Assembly: GCA_903832325.1 (NCBI GenBank)
Contig: CAILBC010000026.1
Location: 186,001 to 250,000, forward strand
DNA from: an uncultured Sphingomonadales bacterium
Lineage (GTDB): Bacteria > Pseudomonadota > Alphaproteobacteria > Sphingomonadales > Sphingomonadaceae
DNA length: 64,000 nt
Direction of reading: 5' to 3'
In this document: piece after piece, positions 27,844 to 37,049 of the stretch
Layout of the letters: each line of letters starts with the position of its first letter
How positions within the stretch are numbered: the first letter of the stretch is position 1
Position numbers and translations under genes: made by a program
Notes under the pieces: model-generated
Told to the model about the DNA's origin: nothing
The model's input: the letters and a program-made list of their open reading frames with translations, nothing else
The model's database searches: none

Positions 27844-28381
27844 TCGCGTCAGATCGCGCTTGCTGCAAAACGGCGGGCGGGATCGCATTCCATGCCGCAG
27901 TGCAATAGGGGCAGCGCATGACCGCGGCGTGACGCCGCCGCAGATATCATCGCCAGGCCCCCGCAAAGGGGCCGCGCAAAGGGCACGATCGCCCGACCAT
28001 GCGCTTGTTTTTCAGTCCCATGACCACCTTTTTAGGCACAGTGAGCAAGTTTGTCATCTTCCATGGGCAAATGGGTTGCTTCGGTTTGCACTGCAGCGAT
28101 AGAGGCGGCGTGATCTGGCAATTGCGCAAAAAATCGCTAGGGGAGTTGCTCGACAATCTCAAGCCGGGAGTCGCGATTGCCGGTCATGGGCCAAGGGCGC
28201 GACATCGGCGCGGCCCTCGTTGGCCGGGGCAGGGCACGGCGGGGTTCGCCCGGCCGATGATTGACGAACCGGCGGGGCGCTGTCATCAGGACCCTTGCGC
28301 GAAATGGATGGATAAACCGACCGCTGATTTGCTGCAGTTGGTTAAAGATTGCAAAATGCGTCAAGCAAAGGGCTAATCGAA
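27844..28381. promoter_or_regulatory. Divergent gap between flippase and FkbM genes
   Basis: This gap of about 540 bases should hold the promoters of the flippase–GT2 unit and the FkbM gene. The stretch around 28005–28100 is lower in G+C than its surroundings. I see no convincing coding pattern, no copy of the repeated intergenic element and no strong hairpin. Confidence 0.35.
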
Positions 28382-29164
28382 ATGAGCGTGACCGATCGGA
28401 TTTCTGCCAACATACAAGATGTCCGGATGTTTGGCCTGTCATTTCTGCGGCGCCATTTGGGCCATTATGCCGCAGACAAGATCGCTTTTGTGAATATTCC
28501 CGATATCGGCAAAGTCTATATTCGCGCCGGAGAAAGCGACATTGCAGCAATCCGGCAGGTTTTTGGCCATCGCGACTATGATACGACCAAGCCGGCCGCG
28601 CTGAACCAGCGGCTGCGCGCGCGGTACGAGGCGATCCTCGCGGCCGGATCGCGCCCGATCATCGTCGATGCCGGGGCCAATATCGGCGCGGCCAGCCTGT
28701 GGTTTGGCCAGCAATATCCCGATGCGGCGATCGTTGCGGTAGAGCCCGATCCCGGCAATGCGGCAATACTCCGCAAGAATCTGGCCGGGCGACCAAACCG
28801 CGTCGTGCTCGAGGCTGCGATCGGCGCAGAGCCAGGCTTTGCCGCCTTGTCCGAAGGCGATATGGGCTGGGCGGTGCAAACCACGCGCGCTGCGGCCGGG
28901 CTGCCGATCGTGACCGTGGACGATGCCTACAAGGCGTCGGGCGGCGATGTGCCGTTCATCGTGAAGATCGACATCGAAGGGTTCGAACGCGATCTGTTTT
29001 CATCCAACCTGGGCTGGATGGACGCATGCTACATGATCGCCATCGAACCGCACGACTGGATGCTGCCCGGCGAATTGTCGTCGCGATCGTTCCAGCAGGC
29101 CGTGGCCGCGCACCCGTTCGAACTGTTCATGCGCGGGGAAAACATCTTCTACGTTCGTGTGTGA
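28382..29164 (+). CDS. FkbM family methyltransferase
   Basis: This 260-residue Rossmann-fold protein carries the SAM-binding motif IIVDAGANIGAASLWFG and the acidic AIVAVEPDPGN, then VKIDIEGFERDLF, the FkbM-domain signature. It probably O-methylates a sugar residue of the polysaccharide. The start ATG 28382 (MSVTDRIS) is preferred over one 11 codons upstream, although the ribosome binding site is weak. It stands alone on the plus strand between the divergent flippase unit and the secreted beta-helix gene. Confidence 0.85.
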   Translation: MSVTDRISANIQDVRMFGLSFLRRHLGHYAADKIAFVNIPDIGKVYIRAGESDIAAIRQVFGHRDYDTTKPAALNQRLRARYEAILAAGSRPIIVDAGANIGAASLWFGQQYPDAAIVAVEPDPGNAAILRKNLAGRPNRVVLEAAIGAEPGFAALSEGDMGWAVQTTRAAAGLPIVTVDDAYKASGGDVPFIVKIDIEGFERDLFSSNLGWMDACYMIAIEPHDWMLPGELSSRSFQQAVAAHPFELFMRGENIFYVRV

Positions 29165-29608
29165 CCAGGTGGGTTTGGCCAGTCGCGCCTGATCAGTTGC
29201 GGCTATCCTTTCCCCGACCGCCCACTCCGCCGGCCGGACGCCCCGGGTGCGCGTCCGGTGCATCCGCCGTTCAGGCTGAGTGGCCTATCCCGATGCATGG
29301 AGCGCGTCGCGCGTCGTGACGCCCAGGCGCGGCGCTACCGTGCGTCAAGCCAGACGCGCGGCGCATGATCTGGTTAATCGGTGCCTTGCGCTGCCCGGCA
29401 GGCCGGATGCGGCATGGCATCGTTGCCAGATCCCGCACTGGCAGTTTTGCGCGCGTCGTGGCTCAGGCGTGAACAGCAGCGGGCCGTGCCCGATGTCTTG
29501 AACAAAAACATTTTATTAACATCAGTTTATAATTGCAATTTTGTAGCAGCGCATCGGCTAATTGCCTAGTGATAGTACCCAAACCAGCGTGTTGATGAGG
29601 TGAATTCG
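29165..29608 (+). promoter_or_regulatory. Upstream region of the secreted beta-helix gene
   Basis: This gap of 444 bases holds copy 3 of the repeated element (29308–29355) and, at 29500–29545, a strikingly A/T-rich stretch with a perfect TATAAT at 29528. I see no good –35 hexamer at 17 bases from it. A GAGG at 29597–29600 is the ribosome binding site for ATG 29609. A GC-rich inverted repeat (GGACGCCCCGGGTGCGCGTCC) lies at about 29235–29255, after the FkbM gene, and could be its terminator. Confidence 0.5.
29308..29355 (+). repeat. Conserved intergenic element, copy 3 (diverged)
   Basis: This segment reads CGCGCGTCGTGACGCCCAGG at its start and TGCGTCAAGCCAGAC at its end, aligning with copy 1 over both ends with a shorter middle. 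Its terminal bases CGCGCG and CGTGCG can pair in RNA with one G–U wobble, matching the paired ends of copy 1. It lies 250–300 bases upstream of the secreted beta-helix gene. Confidence 0.5.
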
Positions 29609-31693
29609 ATGATCATGGCGTCACAGGGTCTTCGTCGTCGGGTCTGGCGCAAACTGGCGCTCGCCACCATGCTGGCTTCGGCGGTGTCCGGTCTGCCGGT
29701 TGCCGCATCGGGCCAGGCCATTGTCGCAGGCGCAACGGTCGCGCCCGGCGTCACCCTGCCAGCGGTCAGCGGTGTGGCCGCCGATCGCCTGGCGGCGCTT
29801 GTGGCATCAAACCTCGCGCTGTCGCCGGAAAACATGGCGCCCGCCACATTCCGCACTCCGGTCAGCCTGGCCGACCCCGATGTTGTCGCCGCTGCGCGCG
29901 CCCAGTCTGACAAGGCGGGCCATGGCGGGCTGCATTACAATTATTATCTGTTCCGCGCGGCCATTGCCAAAGTGCATCGCCTGAATGCCGATTATCTCGA
30001 TATCCCGGCCGGCACTTATCGCATCTATCAACCGCTCGACATGGCCAAGGGGACCGGAATCGTCGATCTCAGCCACTTGTCGCACGTGGTGGTCGATGGT
30101 CACGGCGCAAACCTGCTGTTCTATTATTATGGCAAGGCGATTGCCCCGCTGATTTCCGTGGTCGCCCGCGCCGCGGTGCGCCTGTCGGGCAGCGATCATG
30201 TGGTGCTGCGCAATCTGGTGATCGATTGGGACGAACCGCTCGTCGTTCCGATCACGATCGGCGAACAGAACGGCCGGCAGGCGATGTTTGTCGATCCGGC
30301 CTTTCCTGTCGATCCCGGATCGCCGCTGCCCATCACCAGTTTCGGGCAATACGACATCGCCCGCCGCAGCTTTCAGATTTCGCGCTTCGTCAGCCAGGGC
30401 GATCGCGATGCGCTCCACCAGCTGATGTCGCCGGGCGGGCAGGCCCCGTGGACGTGCACGACCCACACCAGCGATGGACAGCCGACACCGTGCTACAATT
30501 ATGTCGGCAACCAGACGTATCTGTTTGGCCCGACAGAGCATTTCCGGCCGGTTCCGCCCAGCGCATGGAATTTCACGGCGCGTGTGCGCGACAACAACTT
30601 TGGCGCGGTCATCATTGATGGGCGGGCATCGTTTATCACTGTCGACAACGTGACCATCTACAGCGCGCCGGGGCTGGGCCTGGGGATTATCGGCGCCGGA
30701 CCCGCGATGCATATCAACAATGTGCACATCAAGCGCAAACCCGACGCATTGCTTCGCCCGGGCGAGCCAAAGCGGTTGATGTCGACGACGGCTGACGGGA
30801 TCAATGTCCTGACCAGCGGCGGCGATGTCGTGATCGAAAATTCCGAAGTTTCGAACCAGGCCGATGACGGGATCAACATCCGGTCGCTGATGTCCCCCTA
30901 CAAGGCGACGGCGCCCTTTGCGCTGGATACGCCCCAGACGCTGGACAAATCCTACATGCCGGTTGGCAGCACTGTCGATCTGTTCGATGATCGCGCGCAG
31001 AACCTGCTTGCCGCCAAAGTGCAGGTGACAGATGTCCAGTTCCGTCCGGCGACCCACACCTATTCGGTGACGCTGGCGCCGACGATCGCGCCGCTTGTGC
31101 CGGGCAAGACCTATCGCGTGCGCGTCAGGAACACCGACAGCGCGCGGGTGATCGTGCGCAACAGCCGCTTTGGCAACAACAGCGAACGCGGCGTTGTGGT
31201 CCACGGCAGCGATATTGCGGTCGTGAACAATGTCTTTGAACAAACGGCCGAATCCGCGGTCCAGGTGGTCTATGACAATCGCACCGGCAATCCCGAAGGC
31301 CCGCCGGCAGAAAACCTGATCGTTGCCGGCAACTATATTCACGATGCCAATTGCCAGTGGTTTGATCCCGCGCTCCGTTCGATCGCGCCGCCAGCGGCCA
31401 TTGCGGTCTATAACGAGGCACGCCATGGCTTTGTTGCGGATATGGGCCTCGCTCCCGGCACGGCAATGGCTAGCCACCTCGTGATATCGGACAATATCAT
31501 CGATTACGTGGCCGGCGCCGGCATTGTCGTGTCGCAGGCGAAGGACGTGGTGCTGGAACGCAACCGTGTGACCAATGCAAACCAGACCACATATGGCCTG
31601 CCGCTGATTGACGGCCATGGCATCGTGGTTGAACAGACCAGCAATCTGCAACGGGCCGAAAACGCCGCAAATGCGATGCTCGTGCGCCCGTAA
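29609..31693 (+). CDS. Secreted GH110-like beta-helix protein
   Basis: The start ATG 29609 has GAGG 8 bases upstream; a GTG at 29600 is less likely. A signal peptide (basic N-terminus, LALATMLASAVSGLPVAASG) points to export. The roughly 694-residue protein is a right-handed parallel beta-helix. LRNLVIDWDEPLV, MSTTADGINV and SNQADDGINI resemble GH110 alpha-1,3-galactosidases. Asp396 and the pair Asp419–Asp420 are spaced 23 and 24 apart, the arrangement I recall for the essential acids of GH110. It may trim or cut the exopolysaccharide outside the cytoplasm. It is a single gene with its own promoter region; the substrate is inference. Confidence 0.68.
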   Translation: MIMASQGLRRRVWRKLALATMLASAVSGLPVAASGQAIVAGATVAPGVTLPAVSGVAADRLAALVASNLALSPENMAPATFRTPVSLADPDVVAAARAQSDKAGHGGLHYNYYLFRAAIAKVHRLNADYLDIPAGTYRIYQPLDMAKGTGIVDLSHLSHVVVDGHGANLLFYYYGKAIAPLISVVARAAVRLSGSDHVVLRNLVIDWDEPLVVPITIGEQNGRQAMFVDPAFPVDPGSPLPITSFGQYDIARRSFQISRFVSQGDRDALHQLMSPGGQAPWTCTTHTSDGQPTPCYNYVGNQTYLFGPTEHFRPVPPSAWNFTARVRDNNFGAVIIDGRASFITVDNVTIYSAPGLGLGIIGAGPAMHINNVHIKRKPDALLRPGEPKRLMSTTADGINVLTSGGDVVIENSEVSNQADDGINIRSLMSPYKATAPFALDTPQTLDKSYMPVGSTVDLFDDRAQNLLAAKVQVTDVQFRPATHTYSVTLAPTIAPLVPGKTYRVRVRNTDSARVIVRNSRFGNNSERGVVVHGSDIAVVNNVFEQTAESAVQVVYDNRTGNPEGPPAENLIVAGNYIHDANCQWFDPALRSIAPPAAIAVYNEARHGFVADMGLAPGTAMASHLVISDNIIDYVAGAGIVVSQAKDVVLERNRVTNANQTTYGLPLIDGHGIVVEQTSNLQRAENAANAMLVRP

Positions 31694-31720
31694 CACGGAT
31701 GTGCTATGTGTGGCAGTGTT

Positions 31721-31779
31721 CGCACATCGTGACCCTCATACGCCGCGCGGGCATATACCAAGGTGCAGGGAGTCAAACG
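31721..31779 (+). repeat. Conserved intergenic element, copy 2
   Basis: This copy begins CGCACATCGTGAC and contains CGCCGCGCGGG and AGTCAAACG in the same order and spacing as copy 1 at 10156, with three mismatches in the first 31 bases and about 17 matches in the next 27. It lies 27 bases after the GH110-like gene and overlaps the terminator-like hairpin that follows. Confidence 0.65.
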
Positions 31780-31787
31780 CCCTGCAC
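31763..31787. terminator. Hairpin between convergent genes
   Basis: GTGCAGGG and CCCTGCAC form a perfect 8-bp stem with a 9-base loop. The hairpin lies between the convergent GH110-like and acyltransferase genes and could stop transcripts from both sides, although no T-run follows on either strand. Confidence 0.5.
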
Positions 31788-31848
31788 GTTGGCATAACGG
31801 CACTTTGCGTCAGAGGCGGCCGGTGGGCGCCCTTGACCGTGACGCCGT

Positions 31849-32913
31849 TCAGCCGGCCAGGTGCTTCAGCCGTGCGCGGATCGGCACATCGACCAGGCGA
31901 TCGACCCAGAACGCAACAAGCGAAACAAGCGCCACATAGGCCAGGCCGCTATATGGTGCCCAAGGGGCCAGATATTTCCCAAAGGCATAGAGCGTCAGCA
32001 TGTAGATCGGGACATGCAGGACATAAACAGGGTACGAAATCTTCCCCAAGGCCCTGATCGCCCTTTCGAGGATGCCATCAGTGTGAACGCAAATCGCGAT
32101 TCCCACGAGCACCGGAAATACCAGCATCGCCACAGCAGCTTCGTAGAGCCAAAGCCAAGCGGGCCCGGTTGACAGCATAAGCGCGGCCAGTGTCGCGGCC
32201 AGCACGGCTGCAGCCCCGCCATTGCCAAACCGGAACAGGTCCAGCCTGTTGCGCGATACCCGGTAAATCAGCACGCCCATGAAGAAACTGGCGAAAACCC
32301 GGGCAACGCCGATCGCGATCGTGCCGCGGGTAAAGCCGATCATCGCCAGCGGCGTGCCGCTATGGATCGAATAGGCCAGCAGCACCAGCCAGGAGAGGAT
32401 TACGATCACGCCAAGATTGCGATCATTCAGCAGTTTGAGAAAGTATCCGTAGAAAAAGTTCGCGACAAATTCCAGAAACAGCGACCACGCGGGGTGATCC
32501 AGCGGAAAAAGCTGCACCGCAGCCAACGGGTAGGGGAGCATGACCACCCCGAGACCGCAGGCAATCAGCAACTGCCCCGGCGCCAGCTTGTGCCACAAAA
32601 CAATCCCCACCAGACCAAAGACGCTTGCGATCAGATAGAGCGGGTAGATCCTGATAATGCGCGCTGCGGCGAACGATCGGAATGAAATTGTACCAGCGGC
32701 AATCCGGTCTTCGTAGGAATTGGCGATAACGACGCCGCTCAGAATAAAGAAAAGATCAACGGCAAGGCCGCTTGAAGGGAAATCGATCGGCAGGATGAAG
32801 GCCGAAATGTGCCGAAGCACCACCAATATCGCGGCAAGCCCGCGCATACCTTCCAGCAATGCGAAAAATGGTCTTTTTTGCAAAGAACGTACCCCGTGAA
32901 AATTTGGTGCCAA
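31849..32913 (-). CDS. Acyltransferase family 3 membrane protein
   Basis: This protein of about 354 residues has around ten hydrophobic segments. Near the N-terminus ALLEGMRGLAAILVVLRHIS carries the catalytic-type R…H motif, followed by VDLFFILSGVVIANSYEDR, both typical of the OafA/NodX acyltransferase-3 family. It probably adds acetyl or another acyl group to the polysaccharide at the inner membrane. No ATG lies before the conserved region, so the start is TTG 32913 or TTG 32883, which has GGGG upstream. It is the last gene of the minus-strand export operon, and its DNA is lower in G+C than most of the window. Confidence 0.83.
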   Translation of the reverse strand: MAPNFHGVRSLQKRPFFALLEGMRGLAAILVVLRHISAFILPIDFPSSGLAVDLFFILSGVVIANSYEDRIAAGTISFRSFAAARIIRIYPLYLIASVFGLVGIVLWHKLAPGQLLIACGLGVVMLPYPLAAVQLFPLDHPAWSLFLEFVANFFYGYFLKLLNDRNLGVIVILSWLVLLAYSIHSGTPLAMIGFTRGTIAIGVARVFASFFMGVLIYRVSRNRLDLFRFGNGGAAAVLAATLAALMLSTGPAWLWLYEAAVAMLVFPVLVGIAICVHTDGILERAIRALGKISYPVYVLHVPIYMLTLYAFGKYLAPWAPYSGLAYVALVSLVAFWVDRLVDVPIRARLKHLAG

Positions 32914-33100
32914 ATCTTCGTGAACCAGCCGTGCCTGATCCGGTATGAAATCGCAAAAGTATCCCTGCGCTGCAACAATCGTTCTTTGGTCAAAAAGTGT
33001 CCTGGTGATCGGCGATACCGCTTATCGTCATCGGTCTGTTCAGTCTTTCCTGCAGATCAACAAGCGTCATAAGGGCATACACGGCGTCATCCGGCGTGTT

Positions 33101-34603
33101 TCATGCTTTTTTGAAAACGCGATGGAGCGCAATCAATGTCCAGGCGATTACGAGCATTGGCATAACCGCGCGGAAAATGGCCACCAGCAACGTCAGGTCG
33201 GTCTCACCATAAAAGAATGTCGACGAGGCGATGAACACGGCCCATGGATTGTTCCAAATACTGCCGTTGCACCACAATCGCATGAAGGCAAAGAAGATCA
33301 GCGTTGTCAGCGGGGCAAGGACCAGCACGCCAAAGGCGCCGGCGACGCCATAGCCTGTGCCCAGCAAGCCGAGCACGGGGCGCGAAATCACCCCATCTTC
33401 ACGGATTGAAAAGCGCCAGGCAATCTTGTCGTCCAGCACTTCGAGCGTGTGTTCGCCGACGATGACTTTTGGAAGCGTTTCGAACACGAGGTCGGCCAGA
33501 TAGTCATTGATGCCAAGCGGCGCACGAAAGCTTGCGCGCGCCGTCTGGTCAATCGGCATGATCTGGGTGAAGCGGTCGGTGTTCAGGAAATTCGGCGCCA
33601 GATAGTCCAGTCGCTTGGCCAATGAACTGTTGTCGATTGCCGACGGAAGCTTGCTTTGAATTTCCAGAAGCTCGATCGGATTGAAATTCGCTTCCTGAAG
33701 CAGGTCCAGCGTCACACCGACGCGTGCCGATTTTTCAACGTTCATGCTCCGCACGATCTGGATCAGCGGGGCAATGTAGAGGAACGCGACGACCAGAAAC
33801 AACAGGCCAGAGATCAGGAACTGCGGTTTGATCCGGATGCGGTAGGCAACGATGTGCACGGCACCGGTCACGATCACCAGAAACGCGAGCTGCTTCTGAT
33901 TGTTGAGAATCGACAGCGCAAACGCAACGGCAAAGGTCACAATGACCAGTGCAACATCCGACTGTCGACCGCGGCGGGCCACAAGCGACAATTGCATGGC
34001 CAGTGACAGCTGGATAATCGGGTTCAGCGCGCCCAGCGCCGCAATGCCGCTGTTCGACGCAAGGTTGAGTGCCACCTCCTGGGCAGAGTGGGAAAAGAAC
34101 GAAACGACAGTGATCAGGACCAGCGAAACGATCGACAGCGGCAGGGTATAGCGCGCCAGAAACGATTCATCGGCATAGACCCGCTCAAACAGCGTCCACG
34201 ATCGCAGCCTGGTCCCACGATAGTATTTGGTCATGACCCGCGTCACGAAAAGATAGGATATGAAAATCAGGCCATACCCGCTCACCAGATAGAATGCGGT
34301 CAGGTATGGCACTTGCAGGTTCATCTGTACCGGCTGCAGCACGATCGATTTCAGGATCAGCGAAAACGTGCCGTAGTAAAAACTGAACGACAGCATCAGC
34401 AGATCGGCCGGATCGAACGTCTTGCGCGTCATCGGGTATAGCCCGGACGCGGATACCGCCACCAGCGCCGCCAGAACGATCAGGTCTGACCCGAGCGCGA
34501 CCTGAAACAGCGTGATCAACCCCAGGAAGATCAGGAAATATGTCGCATGACGGGGCAGTTTCATTCTGGTGACTCGCTTTGAACCGTCATGACCTTCACG
34601 CAT
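33101..34603 (-). CDS. Polysaccharide polymerase-like membrane protein (Wzy candidate)
   Basis: The start ATG 34603 has GGAGG five bases upstream; ATG 34564 (MKLPRHATYF) would also be in frame. The 500-residue protein has about eleven hydrophobic segments and a large loop (roughly 300–390) before the last helices, the layout of Wzy/O-antigen polymerases. No short motif proves the function. The flanking GT4, kinase and acyltransferase genes support a role in polymerising repeat units. Base composition is clearly lower in G+C than the neighbouring heptose genes, as often seen for wzy. Confidence 0.68.
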   Translation of the reverse strand: MREGHDGSKRVTRMKLPRHATYFLIFLGLITLFQVALGSDLIVLAALVAVSASGLYPMTRKTFDPADLLMLSFSFYYGTFSLILKSIVLQPVQMNLQVPYLTAFYLVSGYGLIFISYLFVTRVMTKYYRGTRLRSWTLFERVYADESFLARYTLPLSIVSLVLITVVSFFSHSAQEVALNLASNSGIAALGALNPIIQLSLAMQLSLVARRGRQSDVALVIVTFAVAFALSILNNQKQLAFLVIVTGAVHIVAYRIRIKPQFLISGLLFLVVAFLYIAPLIQIVRSMNVEKSARVGVTLDLLQEANFNPIELLEIQSKLPSAIDNSSLAKRLDYLAPNFLNTDRFTQIMPIDQTARASFRAPLGINDYLADLVFETLPKVIVGEHTLEVLDDKIAWRFSIREDGVISRPVLGLLGTGYGVAGAFGVLVLAPLTTLIFFAFMRLWCNGSIWNNPWAVFIASSTFFYGETDLTLLVAIFRAVMPMLVIAWTLIALHRVFKKA

Positions 34604-34634
34604 CGGGCCTCCACGCACATGATGGGCGCCCGGG

Positions 34635-35837
34635 TCATGGGCGTGCCAACCCGTGCAGGCTTTCGCTGACCGTTTCGATCATGTGCCGTGCCGCGGCTTC
34701 CAGTTCATAATGCGAATGGTAACATGCCACCGCGTTGCGTGACATCGCCTCGCGCCGTTCGGGCGGCAGCGCGGCATAGGCGCGCAAGGCGCCGATCGTG
34801 CTGTCCAGATCGTGCGCCGAAACCAGCCCGGCATCGGCCGATTGCACCACATCGTGCAGGTTTACGCGGTCGCTGATGATCACCGGCGTGCCGCAGGCCA
34901 TGGCCTCTGCCACCACGATCCCGAAATTTTCCCCATGCGAAGGCAGCACAAACGCGTCGGCCGATCGCAGTGCGCCCCATTTTGCCGCGCCGCTGATCAT
35001 CCCGGTCCAGTGCACGCGGTCGGCAATGCCCAGGTCCTGCGCCATGGCCTCAAGCTTTTCGCGCCAGCCCGTCTGATCGGGGCCGGCCATCACCAGGTCG
35101 ATATCCCCCAGCGCGTCCCGCGTGGCGGCATAGGCGCGCAGCAAGGTGTCGCAGCCTTTCTTTGGATGGATCCGGCTGATGAAAATCAGGAATCTGCGAT
35201 CGCGCAGCTGCGGGAATGCTGCGTGGAACGCCGCAATCTGCCCGGCGGCATCGTCGGTCGGCCCGTTGCAGCCATAGCGTACCAGCAGCGGCTTGACGCG
35301 ATAGGGGCGATAACTGTTGTTCGCCAGGTCGATTTCGGCCTGGGTGGTGAACAACACGCCCTGCGCATGGCGCATCAACGCGCCTTCGTTGAAGGGCCAG
35401 ATCGCCTGCTTGACCCGGTCCTTCATCGGGTATGCCACTTTGTGCCAGGGATCGAGCATGCCGTGCACAAACACGAAATACGGCACTTTTCCGCCCACCA
35501 GCGCCAGCCGGCTGGCCAGCGTGGAAAAATTCCACAATCCGTGAACGATCACCACGTCATAACCGGCCACGATCTGTTTCAACCGGCCGATTGTGCCCGG
35601 CTGATAGCCGATCCGGCTCAGCAGTCTGGGCCGCCGGCCGGGGCGCGCCTTTGCCAGTGGTTCGCCCAACGCATATTTCGGCATGTCGGGCGCGATGAAC
35701 GGCGCATCGGGTGGATCAAACGTCAGCACATCGGCCTCGTGGCCCATCGACCGCCAGATCGGCGTAATCGATCGCAGCGTGTGCTGCGGCCCGCCCGCCT
35801 TCGGGTCGAGACTGAGGATGATGTCCAGAATTTTCAT
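34635..35837 (-). CDS. Glycosyltransferase family 4
   Basis: The start ATG 35837 gives MKILDIILSLDPKAGGPQHT and a protein of 400 residues. The N-terminal GGPQ loop, the middle IFISRIHPKKGCDTLL, and the donor site SHGENFGIVVAEAMACGTPV with its EX7E motif identify a GT-B GT4 enzyme. It sits 2 bases after the stop of the unknown gene upstream, within the export operon. The donor sugar is not visible from the sequence. Confidence 0.9.
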   Translation of the reverse strand: MKILDIILSLDPKAGGPQHTLRSITPIWRSMGHEADVLTFDPPDAPFIAPDMPKYALGEPLAKARPGRRPRLLSRIGYQPGTIGRLKQIVAGYDVVIVHGLWNFSTLASRLALVGGKVPYFVFVHGMLDPWHKVAYPMKDRVKQAIWPFNEGALMRHAQGVLFTTQAEIDLANNSYRPYRVKPLLVRYGCNGPTDDAAGQIAAFHAAFPQLRDRRFLIFISRIHPKKGCDTLLRAYAATRDALGDIDLVMAGPDQTGWREKLEAMAQDLGIADRVHWTGMISGAAKWGALRSADAFVLPSHGENFGIVVAEAMACGTPVIISDRVNLHDVVQSADAGLVSAHDLDSTIGALRAYAALPPERREAMSRNAVACYHSHYELEAAARHMIETVSESLHGLARP

Positions 35838-35839
35838 GA

Positions 35840-37036
35840 CTAGGGCGCGCCCGCCTCCAGGCGCATCAGTCGCACTTGCGCCAGATTGACCTCTTTGCCC
35901 GGGGACAGCCAGAATCCCAGCGTCGGCCCGGGGCATGATCCATCAAACCGGAATGTTGCGGCATAACGGTCCGGTTGCCCCGGCACGGCGGTGCCCGGTG
36001 CGGCATTGGCAAGATCGGAATCGCAATCCAGATTGACCGCCAGAGCCGGAACATTCGAAGGGTCCGTATCCGGCATTTTCCAGCTGATCCGATAAGTGCC
36101 CTTGGGCAGGATAACCGGTTGGCTCAGCACCAATGTTGTCGATGCGCGCGAAACCAGCAGATGGAGCGTGGGAATCTTCTGCTTGTGCCCGGCCGGGTCA
36201 AACACCGGGCTGATTTCCACATCACCATCCAGATGCGCCAGCCAGTCGAGCTCGCTCGATGGCCCCGCCGTGGCCAGAAACACAAAGTTTGGATCGTTAA
36301 GCGGATAGGACGCTTGCGGGCACGAAACGGCATGAAGCTTCTGCGCTTCTTCGACCACCGCAGCGTCCATCAGCCGGTTGATCAAATAGGCCGTATCCCC
36401 GCAATTGAACAATCCCGGCCCCGCGCGCGCGATCACTTCGGCGCGGCCGGCCAGTTTGTCGATACTGGCACGCTCGATGCCTATGCCGCTGGCAAAGGGA
36501 ATGGCCCAGGGCGGATTGGCGCGCAACCGCGGCACAAGCGCATCGCGCCCTTCCTGGTATTGCAGCAGATCGTCGATCACTCTGGCGCGCACATCTTCAT
36601 CCGCCTGCCCGCGCAACAGCGCATCGCCCTGCATGCCGGCAAAATTCATGTCCCCCAGCGCGACGCTTTGGTGCAGCCAGTACAGATGCGTGGGCACATC
36701 GCGCCAGCCGCGCCGCGCGCTGACCAGAAAGGCCGCCTTTGCCCCCGCTTCGTCGTTTGCGGCCAGCCGCACCAGCCCGATCAGGCCGATGCGGCTTTCG
36801 CTGACCGGGTCGGCCAGCAGAGCCTGATCGGCAAACCGCTTTGCCGCGGTCCAGTCCCGCGTTCTTACGGCAATCTTGGCCGCATTCTGGCTGGCATTGC
36901 TGTCATAGGCCCACCCCGTCGGCGCCGAGGGCACCGCCCGCGTGGCCGCGATGCGGTCCAGCCCCGACATGCCCGCCAGCGTGGCATAGACGACCACTGC
37001 AGCGCTGGCGACAATCTGGAAAATGCCGGTTCGCAC
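35840..37036 (-). CDS. Unknown membrane-anchored/periplasmic protein of the export operon
   Basis: I do not recognise this 398-residue protein. It starts with GTG 37036 and a hydrophobic segment (IFQIVASAAVVVYATLAG) that could be a signal or anchor. Residues about 45–170 are Ala-rich and helical, with a TPR-like feel (TRDWTAAKRFADQALLADP). The C-terminal 140 residues look like a beta-sandwich (VILPKGTYRISWKMPD, then FWLSPGKEVNLAQVRLMRL), possibly carbohydrate-binding. It lies between the Wzz–kinase (13-base gap) and GT4 genes, so a part in polymer assembly or export is likely, but its exact function is unknown. Confidence 0.7.
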   Translation of the reverse strand: MRTGIFQIVASAAVVVYATLAGMSGLDRIAATRAVPSAPTGWAYDSNASQNAAKIAVRTRDWTAAKRFADQALLADPVSESRIGLIGLVRLAANDEAGAKAAFLVSARRGWRDVPTHLYWLHQSVALGDMNFAGMQGDALLRGQADEDVRARVIDDLLQYQEGRDALVPRLRANPPWAIPFASGIGIERASIDKLAGRAEVIARAGPGLFNCGDTAYLINRLMDAAVVEEAQKLHAVSCPQASYPLNDPNFVFLATAGPSSELDWLAHLDGDVEISPVFDPAGHKQKIPTLHLLVSRASTTLVLSQPVILPKGTYRISWKMPDTDPSNVPALAVNLDCDSDLANAAPGTAVPGQPDRYAATFRFDGSCPGPTLGFWLSPGKEVNLAQVRLMRLEAGAP

Positions 37037-37049
37037 TGGATGGTTCCGA

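Noticed and set aside
27967..28381. A possible small gene between the flippase and FkbM genes
   Set aside because: Open stretches lack a ribosome binding site and a protein-like composition; the space is better explained as a divergent promoter region.
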